A stretch of DNA of 64,000 nt from Pelomonas sp039929605 (GTDB lineage: Bacteria > Pseudomonadota > Gammaproteobacteria > Burkholderiales > Burkholderiaceae_C), in contig NZ_JBDSQX010000114.1 of assembly GCF_039929605.1 (NCBI RefSeq), positions 19,423-83,422 on the forward strand. Reading direction: 5' to 3'. Made by a program: the position numbers and the translations under genes. The notes below the pieces were generated by a model. The model was not told the origin of the DNA and did no database searches. It worked only from the letters and a program-made list of their open reading frames with translations. Position 1 is the stretch's first letter. Each line of letters opens with the position of its first letter. Positions 9,936 through 18,894 of the stretch are shown piece by piece.

Positions 9936-12062
9936 ATGAAGCTCACCCTGTCCTCCGTCGCCATCACAGCCGTCGTCGCCACAAGCGCCCAGGCCCAAGG
10001 TCTCAACTACCCCGTCACGCGCAAGGTCGATCAGGTCGACGCGTATCACGACACGGCCGTCGCCGACCCCTACCGCTGGCTGGAAGACGACAACAGCGCC
10101 GAGACCAAGGCCTGGGTTGTCGAGCAGAACAAGGTCACCGACAGGTTCCTCGAAGCCATGCCGCAGCGCCTGCCCACGCGCCGCATCTACACCGAGCTCT
10201 ACAACTTCGAGCGCTACGGCATCCCCTTCAGCGAAGGCGGCCGCTACTTCTGGAGCCGCAACGACGGCCTGCAGCAGCAGAACGTCATCTACACGGCCAA
10301 GTCCCTGAAGGACGCCCCGGTCATCGCGCTGGACCCCAACCTGCTGTCCAAGGATGGCACCGTGGCGCTGACCGGCCTCGTGCCCTCGCGCGACGGCAAG
10401 CTGCTGGCCTACGGCATTGCTGGCGCCGGGTCGGACTGGCAGGTCTGGAAGGTGCGCGACCTCGCCACCGGCCAGGACCTGGAAGACAAGATCGACTGGG
10501 TGAAGTTCAGCAGCGCCGCCTGGACGGCCGACGGCAAGGGCTTCTTCTACTCGCGCTACGACGCGCCCAAGGAAGGCGTCAAGCTCACCGGCGCCAACTA
10601 CTTCCAGAAGCTCTACTACCACCGCCTGGGCAGCCCCCAAGCCGAGGACGTGCTGGTCACCGAGAACCGCGACGACAAGGAATGGGGCTTCGGCGCGGAC
10701 GTGTCCGACGACGGCCAGCTGCTGCTCATCAACGTGTGGAAGAGCGCCGGCAGCAAGAACGGCCTGCTCGTGCTGCCCCTGCCCAAAGGCAGTTTTGTGG
10801 GCGGCAAGCCCCAGCCCATCACGCTGGACTTCGACGCGCTGTACAGCCCCGTCGCCGTGACCGGCGGCAAGCTCATCGTCAAGACCGACAAGGGCGCGCC
10901 GCGCGGCAAGCTCATCGTCATCGACCTGAAGAACCCCGCGCCGGCCGACTGGAAGACGCTGGTGCCCGAAGGCCCCGACGCGATGACCAGCGCCTCCGGC
11001 GTGGGCGGCCGCTACCTGCTGAGCTACCTGCACGACGCCGCGACGCTGGTGCGCGCGCACGGCGCCGACGGCAAGCCGCTCAGCGAGGTCAAGCTGCCCG
11101 GCGTGGGCACCGCCAGCGGCTTCGGCGGCCGCTGGAGCGACACTGAAACCTTCTTCAGCTACACCAGCCTGACGACGCCTGCCGAGGTGCACCGCTACGA
11201 CGTCAAGACCGGCGCGATCACCTTGTTCAAGAAGCCCAAGACGGCCTTCAACGCCGACGAGTTCGAGACCCGCCGCGAGTTCGTCACCAGCAAGGACGGC
11301 ACGCGCTTCCCCATCTTCATCGCCGCCAAGAAGGGCCTGAAGCTGGACGGCACGAACCCGACGCTGCTCTACGGCTACGGCGGTTTCAACATCGCCATAA
11401 CGCCGGCCTACGGCGTCACGTCCGCCACGTGGCTGAAGATGGGCGGCGTCTACGTGATCGCCTCCATCCGCGGTGGCGGCGAGTACGGCTCGGCCTGGCA
11501 TGAGGCCGGCACCCAGCTGAACAAGCAGAACGTGTTCGACGACTTCATCGCTGCCGGCGAATGGCTGGTGAAGAACCAGGTGGCCAGCCCGGCCACGCTG
11601 GCCATCAACGGCGGCAGCAACGGCGGCCTGCTCGTCGGCGCCGTCGCCAACCAGCGCCCCGACCTGTTCGCCGCCGCCGTGCCGCAGGTGGGTGTGATGG
11701 ACATGCTGCGCTACCAGAACTTCACCATCGGCTGGGCCTGGGCCACCGATTACGGCACCAGCGACAAGCCTGACTTGTTCAAGGCGCTCTATGCCTACTC
11801 GCCCATCCACAACATCAAGAACGGCACCAAGTACCCCGCCGTGATGATCACCACCGGCGACCACGACGACCGCGTTGTGCCGGCGCACAGCTTCAAGTAC
11901 GCCGCCACGCTGCAGGCCGCCGACACGGGCACGGCACCCAAGCTGATCCGCATCGAGGTGAACGCCGGCCATGGCGCCGGCAAGCCGACGTCCAAGATCA
12001 TCGAGGAGCGCAGCGACATCCTGGCCTTCATCGCCAACACGATGAAGCTGGACGTGAAGTGA
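9936..12062 (+). CDS. Secreted prolyl oligopeptidase (S9A family)
   Basis: A 708-residue serine peptidase that cuts short peptides after proline. A signal peptide covers residues 1-20 (ending TSAQA), so it acts in the periplasm or outside. The N-terminal part is the beta-propeller; the C-terminal alpha/beta hydrolase has the catalytic triad Ser561 (GGSNGG), Asp644 (GDHDDRVVP) and His679 (NAGHGAGKP). The substrate-ring motif YRWLEDDNS occurs near residue 48. Start chosen at ATG 9936 for the signal peptide. Its GTGA stop region overlaps the next gene by four bases. Confidence 0.95.
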   Translation: MKLTLSSVAITAVVATSAQAQGLNYPVTRKVDQVDAYHDTAVADPYRWLEDDNSAETKAWVVEQNKVTDRFLEAMPQRLPTRRIYTELYNFERYGIPFSEGGRYFWSRNDGLQQQNVIYTAKSLKDAPVIALDPNLLSKDGTVALTGLVPSRDGKLLAYGIAGAGSDWQVWKVRDLATGQDLEDKIDWVKFSSAAWTADGKGFFYSRYDAPKEGVKLTGANYFQKLYYHRLGSPQAEDVLVTENRDDKEWGFGADVSDDGQLLLINVWKSAGSKNGLLVLPLPKGSFVGGKPQPITLDFDALYSPVAVTGGKLIVKTDKGAPRGKLIVIDLKNPAPADWKTLVPEGPDAMTSASGVGGRYLLSYLHDAATLVRAHGADGKPLSEVKLPGVGTASGFGGRWSDTETFFSYTSLTTPAEVHRYDVKTGAITLFKKPKTAFNADEFETRREFVTSKDGTRFPIFIAAKKGLKLDGTNPTLLYGYGGFNIAITPAYGVTSATWLKMGGVYVIASIRGGGEYGSAWHEAGTQLNKQNVFDDFIAAGEWLVKNQVASPATLAINGGSNGGLLVGAVANQRPDLFAAAVPQVGVMDMLRYQNFTIGWAWATDYGTSDKPDLFKALYAYSPIHNIKNGTKYPAVMITTGDHDDRVVPAHSFKYAATLQAADTGTAPKLIRIEVNAGHGAGKPTSKIIEERSDILAFIANTMKLDVK

Positions 12063-12508
12063 CGGCGGCGATCATTGCCGGTCAGTTGCGCGACCTGGGC
12101 GTCGATGACCTCGACGCCCTGCTGGGGCTCTACCAGCACCTGAACGTCGGCGACGCGCCGCCCTCCGCTGCAAGCGTGCGCGCCGTATTCGCGCATCCGG
12201 GCCTGCGCCACTTCGGACGGTTTGACGGTGATGCGCTCATCGCCACCTGCAATCTCGCCGTCATCCCGAACCTGACGCGCGGGGGGCGCAGCTACGGGGT
12301 TATCGAGGACGTGGTGACGCACCCCGACCATCGCCAGCAGGGCCATGGTCGGGCCGTCATTCGCCATGCCATCGAGCAAGCGTGGGCCGTGGGCGCTTAC
12401 AAGGTCGTGCTGACCACCAGCCGCAAGGACCCGGCCGTCTGGGCCTTCTACGAGCGCTGCGGCTTTGACAGCGGCGACAAGCGCGCCTTCGTCATTCGCC
12501 GAACCTAG
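12059..12508 (+). CDS. GNAT family N-acetyltransferase
   Basis: A 149-residue single-domain GNAT enzyme that transfers an acetyl group from acetyl-CoA. The acetyl-CoA-binding motif A is HPDHRQQGHGRAVIRHA, and the C terminus has the usual AFYERCGF. The substrate is unknown. It starts at a GTG overlapping the stop of the prolyl oligopeptidase by four bases, so the two are probably translationally coupled. Its last codons overlap the end of the convergent SPOR-like gene by four bases. Confidence 0.85.
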   Translation: MTAAIIAGQLRDLGVDDLDALLGLYQHLNVGDAPPSAASVRAVFAHPGLRHFGRFDGDALIATCNLAVIPNLTRGGRSYGVIEDVVTHPDHRQQGHGRAVIRHAIEQAWAVGAYKVVLTTSRKDPAVWAFYERCGFDSGDKRAFVIRRT

Positions 12509-13785
12509 AAGTTCACCGCCTTGGTCTTGAGCCCGCGCGCCACCAGCGTCGCATTGATGAGCTGGGCCTGCTCTCGGTTCGGGAACGGCCAGACCGTGGC
12601 GCGCCAGCCCTCGGGCGTCTGGATGACGTCGGCCTGCAGAGTTTCGGGGTTGCTGTGCATGCCCACCAGGCCGGCCCGCATCTTCTTCAGCAACGCCTCG
12701 GCCTCGGCCTTGCTGCCCGGCGGGCCGACGAGGGCGACGGCCTGGGTCGGAGACGCGGCCAGGCGTGTCAGGCGTGAGTCGGGGGGCTCGGCGTTCTTGG
12801 AGGTCTCGGCGGCTTTTTCGGGCGCCGAGTCGGTTGTCTTGTCGGCCGGCTTCTCCGCAGGCGCAGACGCGACCTTGTCGGAGCGCAGCGGCGGGCGCTT
12901 GATGCCGTCGGTTCGTTCCACCAGGTGTGGGCGGATGTCGGGCGGCGGGTCGGCCGGCTCGCTGGCGCCGGCTTCGGCCGCGGAGGCAGCCTCGGCGGCG
13001 CTGGCGGCATCAGAAGCCGGCGCCGATGCAGATTCCATCGCAGCTGAAGCTGCCGAAGCCGAGTATGCCGAGGAAGCTGTTGAAAGCCGTGAAGCTGGTG
13101 CCGAGGGCGCAGACGCCGCGACCGGCGGCGGCGCGGTCACCGGCTCGGCCGCGTGGCGCGGCCACAGCGCCCAGGCGGCCACCGCAACCAGCACCGCCAG
13201 CACGCCGCCTGCAAGCCCCAGGCGCAGCGGGTCCCACAGTCGCCGCCCCGCGATCTGCGACGGGATGCCTCGCCCGCACAGCACGCGCGTGCGGGCGCTG
13301 CCCACGTCGACGCCGGCGCTCATCAGATACAGCTCGAAGGGCCAGCCGCCGTGGGCGCTGGCCAGCTTCTCGTCGATGACGATGACACGCCAGGGGCGCG
13401 AGTCGGGCGTGGCGGGCGGCTCGGCATAGCCATGGGCCAACGCAAAGCTCTCGATGCGGCGCGGGCTCAGCCCCGGCAGGAACTTCTCGCTGAAGGCGCG
13501 CCACTGCTGGCGCTGCCGCCGCCCGGGCAGCTTGGCCAGCCCTTTCAACCCATACAGCCTCTGCGACCAGACTGCCCAGCGCGACGCGGGCGGTGAGCCG
13601 AGCAGTTGATCAAAGGCGCTGACCACGTCGGTCAGGACCGGCTCGACGAAGCCGCCGGCCTGCGCCGACGCCCGCACGAAGGGCAGGGCGATCACGCCGA
13701 TGGTGTGCACATCCTCCACGCCGATGCGGCGTGCGAGGGGGTGGCGGTTATGCCAGTCAACGATCTGTTCGGCCAGGCGCTCCAT
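12505..13785 (-). CDS. Single-pass membrane protein with Ala/Ser/Pro linker and SPOR-like C terminus
   Basis: A 426-residue protein of unknown function. Residues 1-185 form a cytoplasmic domain with no recognised family. One membrane span lies at about 188-208. A long Ala/Ser/Pro/Glu-rich, probably unstructured segment covers 209-350. The C-terminal 70 residues (SKAEAEALLKKMRAGLVG, then WRATVWPFPNREQAQLINATL) have the repeat spacing of SPOR or SPOR-like peptidoglycan-binding domains. This layout would place the last domain in the periplasm. The SPOR assignment is by pattern only. Confidence 0.68.
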   Translation of the reverse strand: MERLAEQIVDWHNRHPLARRIGVEDVHTIGVIALPFVRASAQAGGFVEPVLTDVVSAFDQLLGSPPASRWAVWSQRLYGLKGLAKLPGRRQRQQWRAFSEKFLPGLSPRRIESFALAHGYAEPPATPDSRPWRVIVIDEKLASAHGGWPFELYLMSAGVDVGSARTRVLCGRGIPSQIAGRRLWDPLRLGLAGGVLAVLVAVAAWALWPRHAAEPVTAPPPVAASAPSAPASRLSTASSAYSASAASAAMESASAPASDAASAAEAASAAEAGASEPADPPPDIRPHLVERTDGIKRPPLRSDKVASAPAEKPADKTTDSAPEKAAETSKNAEPPDSRLTRLAASPTQAVALVGPPGSKAEAEALLKKMRAGLVGMHSNPETLQADVIQTPEGWRATVWPFPNREQAQLINATLVARGLKTKAVNF

Positions 13786-13956
13786 GTCTTACCCATCTTC
13801 GCCGCACAGCGGCAAACCCGGCCGCCGAAATGGCTCGCGAACTCCGCCTAAATCTCAAACCCAGCGTGTCGATTGCCAGCCGATTCGTTCGTCGAGAGGT
13901 GTGGCGAAGCATGCAGTTCGGTATGCAGGACCGCAATCAACCACCAGGAGCATCAC

Positions 13957-14313
13957 ATGAAGAACTTTCTCGCTGTCTTCACGGGGACCGATGAAATGAT
14001 GGGGAAATCCGGCTGGGGAGCGCTCAGTGAAGCCGCACGGCAAGAGCGCATGCAGGCGGGAACTAAGGCATGGCATGCCTGGATGGCTGACAACGAGAAA
14101 CAGATCGTCGTGTCAGGCAGCCCCGTGGGCAAGACGCGGCGCGTGTCGGCGGGCGGCATTGAAGATGCCCGCAACGCGATTTGCGGCTACATCGTGGTCG
14201 CTGCCGCATCTCAGGAGGCCGCCGCAGAGATGTTTGTCGGCCATCCGCACTTCACCATATTTCCTGGTGACGCGGTTGAAGTCATGCCATGCCTTCCTGT
14301 GCCGGCGGCATGA
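13957..14313 (+). CDS. YCII-related domain protein
   Basis: A 118-residue small dimeric alpha-beta barrel-type protein. It opens MKNFLAVFTGTDEMM and has GAGIEDAR-like and GHPHF motifs typical of the YCII (DGPF) family. Members are proposed enzymes of unclear substrate and often occur next to sigma factors; none is present here. The start ATG 13957 has CAGGAG upstream. It stands alone between convergent and divergent genes. Confidence 0.75.
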   Translation: MKNFLAVFTGTDEMMGKSGWGALSEAARQERMQAGTKAWHAWMADNEKQIVVSGSPVGKTRRVSAGGIEDARNAICGYIVVAAASQEAAAEMFVGHPHFTIFPGDAVEVMPCLPVPAA

Positions 14314-14375
14314 AAGGGCTGCGCGGCAGATTTTCGGTGAGTGCCGCGTGGAGCTCGCGGGCAGTGAGGCGCTGT

Positions 14376-15035
14376 TCAGCCCAGTTGCTTCAGCAGCCAG
14401 GCGTTGATGTCGGCGATCTCCTCGGCGCAGACCGAGTGCGGCATCGGGTAGTCGTGCCACTCGACGTCATGGCCCATGCCGCGCAGCGCGTCGCGGCTGG
14501 CAGCGCCGCGCGCGAGGGGCACGACGGGGTCCTGCCGGCCATGGCCCAGGAAGATGGGCAGGTCCGCATTGGCGGCCGAGCGCTCGGCAGCGGCCAGCGA
14601 GGCCAGCGGCAGATAACCCGACATCCCCACGGCGCCGCCCAGGCGTTCGGGGTAGCGCAGCGCCGTCATCAGCGTCATCGCGCAGCCCTGCGAGAAGCCC
14701 ATCACGACGATGCGCTCGGCTGGCACGCCACGCTCGCGCTCGCGTGCGATCAACTCGGCAATCTGCTGCTGCGATTCACGCAGGCCGCCTTCGTCTTCCT
14801 CGCGCACGAGGTCGGTCACGCGGATGTCGTACCAAGCGCGCATCACGTAGCCGTTGTTGATGGTGACCGGCCGCTGCGGTGCGTGCGGGAACACGTAGCG
14901 GATCGGGCCGAGGGCCGCCAGCTTCAGTTCGCCGCAGATGGAGACGAAGTCATAGCCGTCGGCGCCCAGGCCATGCAACACGATCAGCGTCGTGCGCGGG
15001 TTGGGGGCAGTTTCGATTTCATGGGTTTCAAGCAT
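14376..15035 (-). CDS. Carboxylesterase / phospholipase of the alpha/beta hydrolase-6 type
   Basis: A 219-residue cytoplasmic alpha/beta hydrolase similar to bacterial carboxylesterases EstB and YpfH. The oxyanion motif is LHGLGADGYDF, the nucleophile is Ser115 in GFSQGC, the acid is Asp169 in GRQDPVV, and the base is His200 in PMPHSV. All triad residues are present, so it should be active on short-chain esters. The start at 15035 lies eight bases inside the upstream acetyltransferase gene, implying a two-gene operon read leftward. Confidence 0.92.
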   Translation of the reverse strand: MLETHEIETAPNPRTTLIVLHGLGADGYDFVSICGELKLAALGPIRYVFPHAPQRPVTINNGYVMRAWYDIRVTDLVREEDEGGLRESQQQIAELIARERERGVPAERIVVMGFSQGCAMTLMTALRYPERLGGAVGMSGYLPLASLAAAERSAANADLPIFLGHGRQDPVVPLARGAASRDALRGMGHDVEWHDYPMPHSVCAEEIADINAWLLKQLG

Positions 15036-15492
15036 GGAGGTTCCAGTCTTCACGTTTCAGTTCAAAGCTGCGGTCGCCCCAGGCGTCCACGCCGTCGCCC
15101 GTCTGTTGCCAGCCGGCGCGGCGATAGAAGGCCTCGGCGCGTGAGTCGGGTTGCGTGCCCAGGTCCAGCCGTGCGTGGCCGAGGCTGAACAGCCAGTCGA
15201 CCATCACGTCGTGCAACTGGCGGCCGTAGCCATGGCCGTGCAGTGGCGGGTCCACGAACATCGCCCAGATATGGCCGTCGCGGGCGTCGCCGATGGAAAA
15301 GCCGGCGATCTTCAGGTCAGGGGCCGGCGCCAGTTCGACGACCCAGCCGCGGCCGTAGTCTTCGAGGTAGGTGTGCAACTCGGCGTCGGAGATGCGACCG
15401 GGCGTCAGGCGGTTTTCGGTGACGGCGTAGCGCACGCGCCAGATCTCGGCGGTGTCGTCGCGGGTGGCTTGTCTGAGCAGCATGGCCGTCAT
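15028..15492 (-). CDS. GNAT family N-acetyltransferase
   Basis: A protein of about 154 residues with a GNAT fold. The acetyl-CoA loop is modified (PPLHGHGYGRQLHDVM), and AEAFYRRAGW near the end is typical. The substrate is not predictable. Start is uncertain: ATG 15492 (MTAMLLRQATRDD) is listed and ATG 15483 would remove three residues. It overlaps the downstream esterase by eight bases. The divergent histidine phosphatase begins about 45 bases away. Confidence 0.82.
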   Translation of the reverse strand: MTAMLLRQATRDDTAEIWRVRYAVTENRLTPGRISDAELHTYLEDYGRGWVVELAPAPDLKIAGFSIGDARDGHIWAMFVDPPLHGHGYGRQLHDVMVDWLFSLGHARLDLGTQPDSRAEAFYRRAGWQQTGDGVDAWGDRSFELKREDWNLHA

Positions 15493-15536
15493 TGTCGCGA
15501 CAGTCGATCGCACCCCGCCCGGCCATGATGCCGGCC

Positions 15537-16208
15537 ATGGGAAGCCTCTACCTCGTTCGGCACGGCCAGGCCAGCTTTGGCGCCGCCGACTACGACCAGC
15601 TCAGCGCCAAGGGCCACGAGCAATGCCGCCATCTCGGCGCCTATTGGCGCGAACGCGGCCAGCGCTTCGACGCCGTCTTCACGGGCACGCTGAAGCGCCA
15701 CCTGCAGTCGCTGGCCGGCATCGTCGAAGGCTATGGCGAGGATCTGCCGGCCGTCGCGCTGCCGGGCCTGAACGAGTACGACGCGGACGCCGTCGTGCGG
15801 GCCATCCACCCCGGGCCGCTCGGCGTGCCCACCGACCCCGAGGCCGTCAAGCAGCACTTTCGTCTGCTGCGCCAGGGGTTGCTGGCCTGGATGCGCGGCG
15901 AGACGGCGCCGGTAGGCATGCCGCTGCACGCTGACTTTGCCGCCGGCGTGGCCGATGCGCTGGCTCGCGTGCTGGCGCTGGGCGTGGGCAAGCAGGTGCT
16001 CATCGTCTCCAGCGGCGGGCCGATTGCGACGGCGGTGGCGCGGGTGCTGAGCTGTCCGCCCGAGACCTTTGTGGAGCTGAACCTGCGTATTCGCAACTCG
16101 GCGGTGACCGAGTTCGCGTTCAACCCGAAGCGGCATCGCCTGGTGACGTTCAACACCTTGGCGCATCTGGACACGGCGGAGACGCGGGCGCACATCACGC
16201 ACGCTTGA
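15537..16208 (+). CDS. Histidine phosphatase superfamily protein
   Basis: A 223-residue phosphatase of the phosphoglycerate mutase-like fold. The catalytic motif LVRHGQASFG is at residues 6-15 with His9 as the phospho-acceptor; a second active-site region lies in VLIVSSGGPIATAVAR. In that region the commoner SHGG reads SSGG, so one usual active-site histidine is replaced by Ser. Start chosen at ATG 15537; ATG 15525 is in frame. The next gene follows 14 bases after its stop. Confidence 0.85.
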   Translation: MGSLYLVRHGQASFGAADYDQLSAKGHEQCRHLGAYWRERGQRFDAVFTGTLKRHLQSLAGIVEGYGEDLPAVALPGLNEYDADAVVRAIHPGPLGVPTDPEAVKQHFRLLRQGLLAWMRGETAPVGMPLHADFAAGVADALARVLALGVGKQVLIVSSGGPIATAVARVLSCPPETFVELNLRIRNSAVTEFAFNPKRHRLVTFNTLAHLDTAETRAHITHA

Positions 16209-16222
16209 GACAATGGCGCTCG

Positions 16223-17461
16223 ATGTTCACGAGCTTGATCACCCCACCCCCCGCCGCCACCGCGCCCGCGCACGAGCGCTTCGTGCACCTCGCTCGCCTG
16301 GCCTTGGCCAGCGGCCAGTTCGGCAAGCTGCTGCTCTCTGGCCCGGTGGGCGATGAAGAGGAGGTCGAGCGCCTGACCGTGCGCCTGGTCGAGTTGCGCG
16401 GCGAGCCGGCGTTGAGCTTCCTGTGGCGGCACCGCACCAAGGACGTCACCAAGAACCATGCGCCCGAGGCCGGCCTGGCCGAGCTCGCCACGTTGCTGGG
16501 CACGCGGTTTCGCAATGCCCACCTGCATACGTCCACCGAGGAGGTGCAGTTCGCCGTCAGCCGCAAGGGCCGCGAAACGCTGCGGGTGACGCGCCTGGAC
16601 GCAGCCAGCGGTGCCGAAGCTCCCGCGCCCGCCGCGCACGACAAGGCCAAGCAGCGCCCGCTGGACATGGCCCGGCCGGTCTGGTCGGCGCTGGGCCTGA
16701 CCCACCTCGTCAAGGGCGAGCCGGCGCTCGTGCCCGCCATGGCGCGCAAGTGGAAGCAGATCAACCGCTTCGTCGAGATCCTGTCCTCGGCGGTCGATGA
16801 GGCCGGCCTGCAAGGCCCGGTGCGCGTGGCCGACTTCGGCTCGGGCAAGGGCTATCTGACCTTTGCCGTGCACGACTGGTTGCAGGCCCACGGCCTGGCA
16901 CCGCGGGTGACCGGCATCGAGCTGCGTGACGACATGGTCAAGCTCTGCACGGCCATCATCGACAGCGAGAACATCACCGGCCTGCGTTTCGATCAGGGCG
17001 ACGTGCGCACGCAGGCCGTGCAGCCGCTGGACGTGATGATCGCCCTGCACGCCTGCGACATCGCCACCGACCATGCGCTGCACGTCGGCCTGCAGTCGGG
17101 CGCGCGGGTCATCATGAGTTCGCCCTGCTGCCACAAGGAGCTGCGCCCGCAGATGACCATGCCGGCCGTGCTGCGGCCCATGCTGCAACACGGCATCCAC
17201 CTGGGCCAGGAGGCCGAGATGGTCACCGACTCGCTGCGTGCGCTGCTGCTGGAGAGCCAGGGCTACCGCACCCAGGTGTTCGAGTTCATCGCGCTGGAGC
17301 ACACCAGCAAGAACAAGATGATCCTGGCCGTCAAGGCGCAAGGGCTGGCCGCCGAGGCCCTGGCCGCGCGGCGGGCCGAGCTGCTGGCGCAGATTGCCGA
17401 GATCAAGCGCTTCTACGGGCTGCGGGAGCAGCGGCTGGAGCAGTTGCTGGCGGCGGGCTGA
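16223..17461 (+). CDS. Class I SAM-dependent methyltransferase (Methyltransf_32-like)
   Basis: A 412-residue protein. The N-terminal 170 residues are of unknown fold. The methyltransferase core follows, with motif I VRVADFGSGKGYLTFAV and the later SSPCCHKELRPQ, a Cys-Cys-His motif characteristic of the GSTCD/METTL25-like group. A coiled C-terminal tail (AEIKRFYGLREQRLEQLL) ends it. The substrate is unknown. Start chosen at ATG 16223; a TTG at 16205 is in frame. It is probably co-transcribed with the phosphatase upstream. A GC-rich hairpin at about 17463-17490 lies between it and the convergent DUF6429 gene. Confidence 0.85.
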   Translation: MFTSLITPPPAATAPAHERFVHLARLALASGQFGKLLLSGPVGDEEEVERLTVRLVELRGEPALSFLWRHRTKDVTKNHAPEAGLAELATLLGTRFRNAHLHTSTEEVQFAVSRKGRETLRVTRLDAASGAEAPAPAAHDKAKQRPLDMARPVWSALGLTHLVKGEPALVPAMARKWKQINRFVEILSSAVDEAGLQGPVRVADFGSGKGYLTFAVHDWLQAHGLAPRVTGIELRDDMVKLCTAIIDSENITGLRFDQGDVRTQAVQPLDVMIALHACDIATDHALHVGLQSGARVIMSSPCCHKELRPQMTMPAVLRPMLQHGIHLGQEAEMVTDSLRALLLESQGYRTQVFEFIALEHTSKNKMILAVKAQGLAAEALAARRAELLAQIAEIKRFYGLREQRLEQLLAAG

Positions 17462-17479
17462 AGCCGGGCGAGCCCCGCT

Positions 17480-17710
17480 TCAGCCCGGTTTGGCGAACAG
17501 CGACTGCAGCAAGCTCTGCGCCCGCTGCAAGCCTTCCTCCGTGAATATCACGGACTTCGCCTTGCCCACCGGGTCGCTGATCCGCCCTTTCTCATGCAGC
17601 CGGCCCATCGCGTCCCAATCGAAGGATTTCCAGGCACGCTGACCGTCATGCAGGCCCGGCAGCAAAAGGGCCAGCACGGTCTCGTCGATGCGTTCGGTAT
17701 CCAGGTTCAT
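17480..17710 (-). CDS. DUF6429 family protein
   Basis: A 76-residue protein I recognise as DUF6429 from MNLDTERIDETVLALLLPGL and FDWDAMGRLHEKGRISDP, ending FTEEGLQRAQ. It looks like a small winged-helix-type protein; its function is not known. Its ATG overlaps the stop region of the integron integrase gene by four bases. Translation was therefore probably coupled to integrase translation before the integrase was frameshifted. Confidence 0.8.
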   Translation of the reverse strand: MNLDTERIDETVLALLLPGLHDGQRAWKSFDWDAMGRLHEKGRISDPVGKAKSVIFTEEGLQRAQSLLQSLFAKPG

Positions 17711-18781
17711 GAAGCCTCCGGTCGAGTCATGGCAAGCGCATCAAGCGGCGAGCGCATCGCGCCGCCGCCGAGCTTGAGCACGTGGGTGTAGATCATCGTG
17801 GTGGCCACGTCGGAGTGACCCAGGAGTTCCTGCACGGTGCGGATGTCGTAACCGGCCTGCAGCAGGTGGGTAGCGAAGCAATGGCGTATGGGGCGTGGCA
17901 GGTTGAACGATGCCTGCTGCGGCGACTGCACGCTTGAAGGCGCGCTGGAATGTCTGGTCGTAGAGGTGGTGCCGCCGCACCACGCCGCTGTGCGGGTCCG
18001 TCGAATGGTGCCCCTGAGGGAACACCCAAAACCACGACCAGGCGTGCCCTGCGCGCGGGTACTTGCGCTCCAGGGCATGGGGCAGCTCGACCCCACCCTG
18101 GCCAGCCGCAGCGTCCGCAGCCCAGACGGCATGACCATTTGCCAGTTGGCCTTTCAGCCCGTCCTGCAGGGCTGAAGGCAGCATCACGACTCGGTCCTTG
18201 TCGCCTTTGCCGGAACGCACGATCAGTGCCTGGTGGGCAAAGTCCACATCCTTGACCCGCAACTGCAACGCCTCCTGGAGCCGCAGGCCCGTTCCGTACA
18301 ACAGGCGCGCCAAGAGGCGGTGTTCGCCCTCCCAGCCTCGCAGCACGGCCCCCACTTCGTCGCGCGTCAGCACTACCGGTAGACGGCGCCGCACCGCCGG
18401 GCGCCCAATGCTCGATAGCCAGGGTAAATTCACGTCGAGCACCCGGGTGTAGAGAAACAGAATCGCTGACAGCGCCTGGTTGTGTGTTGACGCCGCCACT
18501 CCGCGCTCGGCCGCGAGCCACTGCAAAAACGCCTCCACTTCGGCGGCGCCCATCTCAGAGGGATGGCGCAGACCATGAAAACGGATGAAGGCGCGACACC
18601 AATGGACATAGGCCTGTTCAGTGCGACGGCTGTAATGCATGTACCTAATGCGCTCGCGCAGTTGGTCCATCAGTCTTGGGGCTTTCAGGGGAGGCAGGTT
18701 TGCCCCCGCTAGCTGGCGGGGCGCGCGGCGTGCCATCATGGCTGCCCCTTCGCCCATGCCTTGTTTCGCGCCGATGTCCAT
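17707..18781 (-). pseudogene. intI: Integron integrase IntI, frameshifted
   Basis: A tyrosine recombinase of the integron integrase family. Shared core motifs are visible: the first catalytic Arg in YGTGLRLQEALQLRVKD, a Lys-bearing RSGKGDKDRVVMLP, RHCFATHLLQ, ELLGHSDVATTMIYTHV with the tyrosine, and the IntI-specific insert LPHALERKYPRAGHAWSW. Near 17885 the frame breaks. Reading passes from PATPHT into nonsense, while RHCFATHLL continues in another frame. By comparison with the family HTLRHxFATHLL, about five bases are missing. The broken protein would lose the second Arg, the His and the tyrosine, so it should be inactive. Start taken at ATG 18781; ATGs at 18739 and 18736 are possible. It is oriented away from the cassette array, as is normal. 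Confidence 0.92.
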
Positions 18782-18842
18782 GTGCAGACCCTCCGCCCGT
18801 TCTCCACGTGACGCACATGCGCCCGCGATGCAATACGCAGAC

Positions 18843-18871
18843 AGCGTATGACTGTATGGAAATACAGTCAA
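18843..18871 (-). promoter_or_regulatory. intI promoter
   Basis: On the minus strand, TTGACT (18866-18871) and TACGCT (18843-18848) are separated by exactly 17 bases. This is a good sigma-70 promoter about 60 bases before the integrase start. It overlaps the LexA-type box. Confidence 0.7.
18852..18867. promoter_or_regulatory. LexA (SOS) box over the intI promoter
   Basis: The palindrome CTGT-N8-ACAG (18852-18867, within ACTGTATGGAAATACAGT) matches the E. coli-type LexA consensus and lies between the -35 and -10 elements of intI. LexA control of integron integrases is established for class 1 and Vibrio integrons. That LexA of this host reads the same motif is inference. Confidence 0.78.
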
Positions 18872-18894
18872 CGACCATTTTTCCGAGGCTGGTC

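Noticed and set aside
8517..11972. An 1151-codon open frame on the minus strand across argJ and the peptidase gene
   Set aside because: Both genes on the plus strand have complete catalytic motifs; the antisense product has the same biased composition and no motif.
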